Part shown: piece after piece, positions 58,416 to 64,000 of the stretch
Position numbering within the stretch: the first letter of the stretch is position 1
Layout of the letters: each line of letters starts with the position of its first letter
Assembly (NCBI GenBank): GCA_022843485.1
Contig: JALHNM010000002.1
Coordinates: forward strand, 344,238-408,237
DNA length: 64,000 bases
DNA from: Fimbriimonadaceae bacterium
GTDB taxonomy: Bacteria > Armatimonadota > Fimbriimonadia > Fimbriimonadales > Fimbriimonadaceae
Reading direction: 5' to 3'
Notes under the pieces: generated by a model
Told to the model about the DNA's origin: nothing
Databases searched by the model: none
What the model saw: only the letters and a program-made list of their open reading frames with translations
Made by a program: the position numbers and the translations under genes

Positions 58416-59279
58416 ATGAAACGTGCATTCACCCTCATCGAACTCCTTGTCGTGATCGCCATCATCGCGATTCTCGCGGCGATCCTGTTCCCGGTCTTCG
58501 CCCAAGCCAAGACGGCGGCGAAGGGAGCGGCGAGCATCTCCAACATCAGCCAGATCGGCCGGGCCTGGATCCTGTACGCCGGTGACTACGAAGACCGGGC
58601 GGTACCCGTCTGGGCGCTGGTCCCGGGCCCGCTCGAGTTCGGGCGTCTGCCGGGCGTCCCATACTCGCCGTGGGCGCAGTTGCTCAAGGCGTACCTGAAG
58701 GACGGCACCGTGACCCAAGATCCGGTGACGGCCCCGAACGCGACCGAGAACAACATCCCGACCGGAATCCTGTGGCCCTACCGGCCGCAGTACGGCTATG
58801 CCTATACGGCGTGGAGCCCGTTGCGGAACCACAACACCATCGACGGCCAGCCGGACCCGCAGAGCCTGACGCAGGCGGCCAACCCCAGCGAGACCGTGGC
58901 CTTCGTCAGTCGCAAGGATCGCCGGACCCTCGACTGGTTCATCAACGGCACCCTCATCTGGATGGCCCCGATCGTCGCGCCGCCTTTCTGTCAGGGGAGC
59001 CGGACAGGGACTAACCCGGACGGCATGTGCCCGCTCGTCTACCGCTGGGGCATTGGGGGGATGGGCGGCTTGAACCCCGACCCATCGGACTCAGAGGGCG
59101 CCCGTACCGGCGCCGTCGCCATCCGCAAGGGCGGACAGGCCGTCACGATCATGTCCGACACGAGCGCGAAGTACCGACAGCCCGGGAACCTCGCTCGGGG
59201 CACGAACTGGACATGGAACTCCCGGGCCAACACCGTTCGTCTGACGGACGTCAACGAGTACATGTGGGACCTGGACTGA
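58416..59279 (+). CDS. Type IV prepilin-like secreted protein (Armatimonadota style)
   Basis: 287 residues. It starts [20 protein letters not shown] and continues with [25 protein letters not shown] is the prepilin methylation motif and the next segment the hydrophobic helix that anchors it. The LFPVFAQAK follow-on is characteristic of Armatimonadota pseudopilins. The C-terminal domain ([34 protein letters not shown]) is DUF1559-like, without the usual H-x9-DG repeat seen in Planctomycetes. A lipoprotein gene overlaps its stop (TGATG). Confidence 0.88.
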   Translation: MKRAFTLIELLVVIAIIAILAAILFPVFAQAKTAAKGAASISNISQIGRAWILYAGDYEDRAVPVWALVPGPLEFGRLPGVPYSPWAQLLKAYLKDGTVTQDPVTAPNATENNIPTGILWPYRPQYGYAYTAWSPLRNHNTIDGQPDPQSLTQAANPSETVAFVSRKDRRTLDWFINGTLIWMAPIVAPPFCQGSRTGTNPDGMCPLVYRWGIGGMGGLNPDPSDSEGARTGAVAIRKGGQAVTIMSDTSAKYRQPGNLARGTNWTWNSRANTVRLTDVNEYMWDLD

Positions 59280-59446
59280 TGAGGGTCTGCCTCTTCGCCT
59301 TGGGCGTGCTCGCCCTGAGCCTCCTCGTCGGGTGCCAGCCCGCCGAGCAGGGCACCGACCCGGCGGCCAAGCCCGCCACGAGCAAGGAAGGCGGCCAGAC
59401 AGGGAGCGGCTCGGACCTCAAGGTCAACCCCAACTACGGCGGCTGA
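59279..59446 (+). CDS. Small lipoprotein
   Basis: 55 residues: [20 protein letters not shown] with lipobox LVGC, then AEQGTDPAAKPATSKEGGQT, a short charged tail that ends NPNYGG. Its ATG shares the A with the prepilin stop TGA, so translation is coupled. Role unknown; it could be a lipidated partner of the pilin. A strong hairpin terminator follows. Confidence 0.7.
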   Translation: MRVCLFALGVLALSLLVGCQPAEQGTDPAAKPATSKEGGQTGSGSDLKVNPNYGG

Positions 59447-59464
59447 CCCCCGGGACACGAGAAA

Positions 59465-59492
59465 GGGCCCGCGCCATAACCGGCGCGGGCCC
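59465..59492. terminator. Bidirectional rho-independent terminator
   Basis: GGGCCCGCGCC (59465-59475) and GGCGCGGGCCC (59482-59492) form an 11-bp stem with loop ATAACC. It serves the prepilin-lipoprotein unit and the minus-strand gene ending at 59519. Confidence 0.85.
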
Positions 59493-59518
59493 CCGAACCC
59501 ACAGCAAGATGAGGAGGC

Positions 59519-60514
59519 TTAGGCGGCCTTCGTCGTGCTGATCGAGAAGTGGCTGGTGGCGCTCCACGGGCCCTTCTTGTTACCGAAGATCCAGCAGGCG
59601 CGGTAGATGACCTTGTTGGCGTCGATGCCGGTCAGGTTGTGGTTGAACGGGACGTTGCTGCCCTGGTTGAGCTTGCGCCAGCTCACCTTGCCGTAGCGGT
59701 ACTGCACCATCGCAGCGGTGGCGCCGGTCGGGAGGTGGAACGAGCCGTTCTTGGTACCGCCGACGTAGACGTTGACGCTGCCCGACTTGTTCGAGCTGAA
59801 CCACACGAACGGGGCGTTGTTCGGGACCGGCGTGCCGTTGTTCGTGAGGATGGTGGTCTTGATGCCGTTGTTGTTGACGTTGCGGACGTTCGTGCGCTTG
59901 GCCGTCGTCTTGCTGACGGTGGTCTTGCTGACGGTGGTCTTGCGGGCGGTCGTCTTGCGGGCGGTCGTCTTGGCGATCGGAGTGGCCTTGCTGGTCGACG
60001 TCCGAGTGCTGTTGGTGCGCGACTTGTTGACGGTCGTCTTCGAGGTCGACGGGCGAGCGGTCGACTTCGTCGAAGTGGTCGGGCGGTTCCGGGTGGTCGA
60101 AGTCGTGCGGCCCGTGGTCGAGCGGCCGGTGGTCGTGCGGCTCGTCGTGCTGCGGCCGGTCGTCTTCTTCGAGCGGGCCGGGGTGGCGACTTTCTTCGGG
60201 GCGCTCGGGCCGAACCAGGCCTGAGCGTTGCCGTTGAAGTTCGGGTTCGCGACGATCTGGTTCCAGTAGTTCTGGACGAAGCCCTGGAAGAGGGCGAACT
60301 GGGCGTTGAAGAAGGTCTCGAAGGCCTTCTCGAACTGGTTGAACTCGTTGTAGCTGGTGAACGACGTGCGCCAGGTCTTGAAGAACTGGTTGACGTTCTT
60401 GATGTCGGTGGCCGTGAAGCCGAACTCACGGGCATGGGCGTTGAACGCCTTCTGGAAGTTCGTGAACCAGGCGTCGAAGTTCGACGCGTTCTTCGGGAAG
60501 TTGATTTTAGCCAA
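59519..60514 (-). CDS. Three-part protein with Lys/Arg/Thr/Ser repeat linker
   Basis: 331 residues, TTG start (60512-60514) after an AGGGG ribosome site. Part 1 (1-105) is helical and aromatic-rich (FDAWFTNFQKAFNAHAREFG, NQFEKAFETFFNAQFALFQG). Part 2 (about 110-235) is low complexity with pentapeptide-like repeats (TTGRSTTSRTTTGRSTTGR, TTARKTTARKTTVSKTTVSK), histone-H1-like in charge. Part 3 (236-331) is a beta-sandwich, fibronectin-like (VWFSSNKSGSVNVYVGGTKN, MVQYRYGKVSWRKLNQGS). No signal peptide. Similar helical-plus-FN3 layouts occur in many bacteria, with no function known to me. The upstream region is unusually AT-rich, suggesting strong expression. Confidence 0.75.
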   Translation of the reverse strand: MAKINFPKNASNFDAWFTNFQKAFNAHAREFGFTATDIKNVNQFFKTWRTSFTSYNEFNQFEKAFETFFNAQFALFQGFVQNYWNQIVANPNFNGNAQAWFGPSAPKKVATPARSKKTTGRSTTSRTTTGRSTTGRTTSTTRNRPTTSTKSTARPSTSKTTVNKSRTNSTRTSTSKATPIAKTTARKTTARKTTVSKTTVSKTTAKRTNVRNVNNNGIKTTILTNNGTPVPNNAPFVWFSSNKSGSVNVYVGGTKNGSFHLPTGATAAMVQYRYGKVSWRKLNQGSNVPFNHNLTGIDANKVIYRACWIFGNKKGPWSATSHFSISTTKAA

Positions 60515-60708
60515 GTTGGTATCCCCTGTACTTGAGCCCTGTGTACGATTTGTGCCGTACCGGGCCGTCCACCGATCAGCGTCGGTCTGGGGTTCGCGGC
60601 TCTTTAGGTTTGAAAGCTTAAAAAGCTCTCAGAGCGTGCGTTTCGAGAGGGTACGGGGGCCCGCGAAGCGCGAAAGCGGGACTTATGTCCCGTCATTTCG
60701 CCGGGGGT

Positions 60709-61170
60709 CTAGCCGCACCAGAGCGTCGCGTAATCCCCTTCCGCGTCGGCCAACCCGAGGGTCTGCGGCGCCTGCGCGATCTCGTTCGCGAACCGCTCGA
60801 ACTCCTCGTCGTCGCGCACGATTCGGTCGTAGCTCTCGCCGTAGAACGGGGGCCAGCGCTCGCCCGACGCCTTGACGATCTCCTTCCCCGCCTTGGCCTT
60901 CGCCCGTTCGACGATGTCGCTCAGTTCGTGGGGCTCGCCGGGGCGGCGCTCGACGACGCGGACGAGGAGTTCGGTCTTCTCGGGCAGGACGCAGAGGAGG
61001 TCGATCTGCCACTGGGTTCCGGACCGTTTGAGCAGCGCGGCGAAGAGGAGCCCACGTTCGCGTTCGTCGAGCGGGCGCCGGTGGCGGAAGGTGAGGTAGT
61101 AGACCACGTCGTCCGCCCGCCAATGCGGCAGCCTCCCTCTCCAGATCGAGAAGTTGCGCCACCGGGCCAT
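60709..61170 (-). CDS. RAYT-like protein lacking the HUH histidines (domesticated transposase)
   Basis: 153 residues. The blocks RLPHWRADDVVYYLTFRHRR, LLCVLPEKTELLVRVVE and FYGESYDRIVRDDEEFERFA correspond to RAYT (Y1_Tnp) segments seen in the metH-embedded domain: YLPHWRVAGGTYFVTYR, AVMPNHVHILVRP and FYDHIVRDEEEF. The HxH metal site is replaced by PEKTELL, so the cleavage chemistry should be lost, while the tyrosine and its flanks remain. Its ATG lies 2 nt after the metH stop, so it is co-expressed with metH. Retained without the active site, it probably has a host or regulatory role. Confidence 0.7.
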   Translation of the reverse strand: MARWRNFSIWRGRLPHWRADDVVYYLTFRHRRPLDERERGLLFAALLKRSGTQWQIDLLCVLPEKTELLVRVVERRPGEPHELSDIVERAKAKAGKEIVKASGERWPPFYGESYDRIVRDDEEFERFANEIAQAPQTLGLADAEGDYATLWCG

Positions 61171-61172
61171 GG

Positions 61173-63536
61173 TCAGCGCACGTTGAAGTACTTAGCGTCC
61201 GGGTGGTGGACGACGATGGCGCTCGTCGATTGCTCGGGGACCAGCATGAACTCCTCGCTCAGCTCGATCCCGATGTCCTGCGGTTGGAGCAGGTCCATGA
61301 GCATCACTTGGTCCTCGAGGTTGGGGCATGCCGGGTAGCCGAACGAGTAGCGCGCCCCGTGGTACTTCGCGCTGAAGAGGAGGCGCACGTCGTCAGGCTC
61401 CTGGTCGGCGATACCCATCTCTTGGCGGATCTGCTTGTGCCAGTACTCGGCGAGCGCCTCGGCGGTCTCGACGCCCATGCCGTGGGTGTAGAGGTACTCC
61501 TGGAAGTCCCCGTCCGCGAACTGCTTGCGCTCGAGCTCGCTCACGTCGTGGCCGACGGTGACGATGTGGAAGCCGGCTACGTCCATCGTGCCCGACTCGA
61601 CGCTCTTGAAGAAGTCGGAGAGGCAGAGGCGGCGGCCGTCTCGCTGGCGCGGGAAGGTGAAGCGGCACCGCTCGGTCTTGGCGTCCTCATGGTAGACGAT
61701 CAGGTCGTTCCCTTGGCTCTGGACCCAGAAGTAGCCCCACTTGACGGCGGGCTTGAGGACACGGGCAAGTTCGCGCTGCTTCCGTTCGAAGACGGGGCGG
61801 ACGTTCTCCTCGAGCCATGCTGCGAAGTCGGGGTTGGACATGCCGTCGGGCTTGCGGTACTGCCACTGCCCGCGCCAGAGGGCGACGGGGTTGACGTACT
61901 TGTAGAGTTCGAAGACGTCGAACTTGGTTGCGCGGCGGGCCCCGTAGAAGGGGAGTTCGGGGATGGGGACGTCGTTGCGGACGTCGGACTTCGTGCCGTC
62001 GAAGACGTAGAGGTCCGGGTCGACGACGCCGACCCTATGGCTCGCGACGCGCGGCGGGATCGGATCCTGTGGCAGGCCCGGCTCGGGCCTGGTCCCCCGG
62101 GCGGCTCGCCCGGACTCGGTGCGGTCAGAAACGAACTCCCACGGCGACAACCCAGCGTTCGCGGGGTTCCCCTCGATGTACTCCACGATCGACCAAAACT
62201 CCTCTTCGTCACGGACGATGTGGTCATAGAATTCTGCCTGCCAAAGCCGCTCTCCCTTCGGCAACTGACCCCTGAGCTTGTGGCTCGTGTAGGACTTCCA
62301 GGCGTGCACGATCTCCTCCAGCCGGTGACCTTCATTCGGCCGCACCAGAATATGGACATGGTTCGGCATTACCGCGTAGGCGAGCAGGGCGTAGCGCTCC
62401 CCATCGAAGTGGTGGAGGTTCTCTCGTATAACTGAGGCCACTTCGGACGATCGGAACAGGCACCGACCGACGCCTTTGTCAAGGTAAGCGTCGACCGCCT
62501 TAGCGCGCCCCCAACGGTTCTTCTGGACTTCCCACGCGCCGATTTCGGCTCCCTCGGCTCGCTCCGCGTCCAGATCCCTCTCCTTCTTCAAGCGGTCGAG
62601 GAACTCCTTCGGCAGGCTGTCCGCCGTTCGGTAGGTGACGAAGTAGGTGCCCCCCGCAACGCGCCAATGGGGGAGGTATGTGCCCTGGTACTTCTCCACG
62701 GGGGCTTCGGGGTCATGGGGGACCCATAGCCCGTCCTCAGACTCGGGGCGAGCCGCCCCGGGGACCATGGCCGAGCCGGCCATGCCACGATTTTCGTCAC
62801 CGAGCCCCTCCATCAGCCGCAGGCCTTCGAAGGCGTCCTGGGCGTAGAACACGCGGCCTTTGTAGATCGCTCGGAGATCCTCTTCGACGTAGCCGCGGGT
62901 GAGGGCCGCGCCGCCGAGGATGACGGGGAACCGGTCCAGGCCCCGGGAGTTCAGTTCGAGCAGGTTGTCGCGCATGATGACCGTGCTCTTGACGAGCAGC
63001 CCGCTCATGCCGATCGCGTCCACCTTGTGCTCGAGCGCCCCGTCGATGATCGCGTTGATCGGCTGCTTGATCCCGATGTTCACGACCCGGTAACCATTGT
63101 TCGAGAGGATGATGTCGACGAGGTTCTTGCCGATGTCGTGGACGTCCCCGGCGACCGTGGCGAGGAGGATCGACCCGCGCTCGCTGCCCTCGACCTTCTC
63201 CATGTGCGGCTCGAGGTACCGCACCGCCGCCTTCATCACCTCGGCGCTTTGGAGCACGAACGGAAGCTGCATCTTCCCTGCCCCGAACAGCTCGCCGACG
63301 GTCTTCATCCCGTCCAGCAGGATCTGGTTGATGATGGTCAGCGGGGGGTGAACCTCCATCGCCGCCGCAAGCCGGGTCTCGAGGCTCTTCTTAACCCCGT
63401 CGACGATGTGCTTCTTGAGTTGGTCCTCGATCGTGAGGCCCTCGAATGGGTCGCCCACCACGTCGGTGGCCCGGACGTTCTCGAACCGGGCCATCAACTC
63501 GATCAATGGGTCGTACGTGCAGGTCGTCCCCTCCAT
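61173..63536 (-). CDS. metH: Methionine synthase, cobalamin-binding and activation half, with an inserted RAYT domain
   Basis: 787 residues. 1-120: B12-binding cap. 121-245: cobalamin domain with DVHDIGKNLVD (D131, H133, G136: base-off B12 ligand). 246-500: foreign segment, a REP-associated tyrosine transposase (HVH at 393-395, FYDHIVRD at 436-443). 501-787: activation domain, ending with YSFGYPACPNLEDQ (SAM binding). MetH transfers methyl from methyltetrahydrofolate to homocysteine; the homocysteine/folate half must be encoded elsewhere. Without the insert it would be about 530 residues. The insert keeps the frame and lies in the linker between domains, so the enzyme may still work. Confidence 0.9.
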   Translation of the reverse strand: MEGTTCTYDPLIELMARFENVRATDVVGDPFEGLTIEDQLKKHIVDGVKKSLETRLAAAMEVHPPLTIINQILLDGMKTVGELFGAGKMQLPFVLQSAEVMKAAVRYLEPHMEKVEGSERGSILLATVAGDVHDIGKNLVDIILSNNGYRVVNIGIKQPINAIIDGALEHKVDAIGMSGLLVKSTVIMRDNLLELNSRGLDRFPVILGGAALTRGYVEEDLRAIYKGRVFYAQDAFEGLRLMEGLGDENRGMAGSAMVPGAARPESEDGLWVPHDPEAPVEKYQGTYLPHWRVAGGTYFVTYRTADSLPKEFLDRLKKERDLDAERAEGAEIGAWEVQKNRWGRAKAVDAYLDKGVGRCLFRSSEVASVIRENLHHFDGERYALLAYAVMPNHVHILVRPNEGHRLEEIVHAWKSYTSHKLRGQLPKGERLWQAEFYDHIVRDEEEFWSIVEYIEGNPANAGLSPWEFVSDRTESGRAARGTRPEPGLPQDPIPPRVASHRVGVVDPDLYVFDGTKSDVRNDVPIPELPFYGARRATKFDVFELYKYVNPVALWRGQWQYRKPDGMSNPDFAAWLEENVRPVFERKQRELARVLKPAVKWGYFWVQSQGNDLIVYHEDAKTERCRFTFPRQRDGRRLCLSDFFKSVESGTMDVAGFHIVTVGHDVSELERKQFADGDFQEYLYTHGMGVETAEALAEYWHKQIRQEMGIADQEPDDVRLLFSAKYHGARYSFGYPACPNLEDQVMLMDLLQPQDIGIELSEEFMLVPEQSTSAIVVHHPDAKYFNVR
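62037..62801 (-). mobile_element. REPtron-like insertion: RAYT gene with inverted double-hairpin ends, inside metH
   Basis: Coding part: Y1_Tnp/RAYT (MPNHVHILV, FYDHIVRDEEEF, EGNPANAGL). Left end, plus strand: CGGGGCG-AGC-CGCCCCG, GGGAC, CATGGCCG-AGC-CGGCCATG (62744-62784). Right end: CAGGCCCG-GCT-CGGGCCTG, GTCCC, CCGGGCG-GCT-CGCCCGG (62073-62113). The right end, reverse-complemented, repeats the left: same loops AGC, same linker GGGAC, stems changed but still paired. Thus the RAYT is flanked by inverted REP pairs, as in REPtrons. The insertion length is a multiple of three with no stop codon. Confidence 0.85.
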
Positions 63537-63573
63537 CGGCGGGTTCAGGGTACCTGGCCGCCGTCGGGCCGGG

Positions 63574-64000
63574 TCAGGAAGCGGACCTGAGCGCCTTGGG
63601 CCTGCGCGCGAAGGCCCAGACGTTTTGGGTGAGGTGGCATCGGAACCTGCCCGTCTCGGCCGCATAGAGAAGGCGCACCGGGAGCGTGCCGACGGTCCAG
63701 ACCACAAGTCTCGCCCACGACTTGGGCCCGTGGGCTACCGGGGCGTCCTCCGTGACTTCGACGTCTCGAAAGCCGATCGTGTTGAGTAACTGCCGCAGCG
63801 ATGAGTCTGTGAACGCCCACTCGTGGGTCATGTCCCCGTACCGGACGACCCCCGAGAACAGCCCGCCCGCGTTCGGGACGTGGATCAGGATCCCCCCACC
63901 CGGGATCAGCACGCGCTGGACCTGGTCCAAGACGTCCATCATGAGGTCGGGTTCGAAGTGCTCCAGGACGTCGAGCGCAGCCACAAGCTCATAGGTCGCG
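63574..64000 (-). CDS. SAM-dependent methyltransferase (partial, runs off the window)
   Basis: The visible part begins ATYELVAALDVLEHFEPDLM (the frame continues beyond base 64000) and contains VLIPGGGILIHVPNAGGLFS and GDMTHEWAFTDSSLRQLLNT, the typical 'D.LEH' and 'L.PGG.....P' steps of class I methyltransferases. The N-terminal SAM glycine loop is outside. It often works in cell-surface polysaccharide synthesis. It is on the same strand as metH, 37 nt upstream of it. Confidence 0.75.
   Translation of the reverse strand, partial: ATYELVAALDVLEHFEPDLMMDVLDQVQRVLIPGGGILIHVPNAGGLFSGVVRYGDMTHEWAFTDSSLRQLLNTIGFRDVEVTEDAPVAHGPKSWARLVVWTVGTLPVRLLYAAETGRFRCHLTQNVWAFARRPKALRSAS

Noticed and set aside
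62037-62801. Intein as the explanation of the metH insert
   Set aside because: No Cys/Ser splice-junction residues, no HN dipeptide at the C-side; the insert has a Y1 transposase HVH motif instead.
1-64000. CRISPR array
   Set aside because: No set of 24-40 bp repeats with regular spacers on either strand; the only tandem arrays are 7-bp and 11-bp units.

Overview
The window is a gene-dense, very GC-rich (visibly about 70%) bacterial chromosome segment. The best fit is Armatimonadota, probably the Fimbriimonadia side. The supporting signs are: a type IV prepilin-like secreted protein whose N-terminus reads [20 protein letters not shown] followed by FPVFAQAK, a form common in that phylum; two PEP-CTERM surface proteins; an OstA/LptD-like envelope protein that implies an outer membrane; three PilT ATPases; and ribosomal, translation and envelope genes in split operons. 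This assignment is an inference from protein style, not from a marker-gene tree.

Layout. 1-7.4 kb is core: the tail of ilvC, rpsT, deoC, trmD-rplS-lepB, tRNA-Ile2(CAU) and an acyl-CoA dehydrogenase. 7.4-14.4 kb is an accessory island. It holds two paralogous proteins of unknown function, a type ISP restriction-modification gene broken into N- and C-terminal remnants, a reverse transcriptase of Abi/UG (defence) type lying between those remnants, and a HicA-HicB-SecB toxin-antitoxin-chaperone module. 14.4-35.5 kb is mostly core and envelope: murB, tsaB, a SIS sugar isomerase, sdhB, an ECF sigma/anti-sigma operon running into TrkA proteins and an ABC-2 permease, an LptD-like protein, a debranching enzyme, an SLBB export protein, and tRNAs.

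35.5-39.3 kb is the most striking locus: an apparent three-gene operon. It encodes a three-repeat coiled-coil protein, a photoactive yellow protein (PYP), and one 964-residue protein in which a p-coumarate:CoA ligase-like domain is fused to a tyrosine ammonia-lyase-like domain. The fusion would make and activate the PYP chromophore from tyrosine in a single polypeptide. 39.9-46.5 kb carries three PilT-type ATPases with a chemoreceptor between them (twitching and its control). 47-59.5 kb has greA, secE-nusG, a PBP4-type carboxypeptidase, a polysaccharide deacetylase/glycosyltransferase pair, two related M14 carboxypeptidases, ispG and a prepilin.

The right end (59.5-64 kb) has a Lys/Thr/Ser/Arg-rich repeat protein, a RAYT-like protein lacking the HUH histidines, and metH. 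The metH gene (C-terminal half type: cobalamin and activation domains) contains an in-frame REP-associated tyrosine transposase bounded by inverted double hairpins. REP-like palindromes recur across the window with compensatory stem changes. Two of them supply the stop codon of the gene they follow, and others sit in frame inside ispG and inside an accessory gene. This points to an active or recently active REP/RAYT system whose insertions are tolerated inside reading frames.
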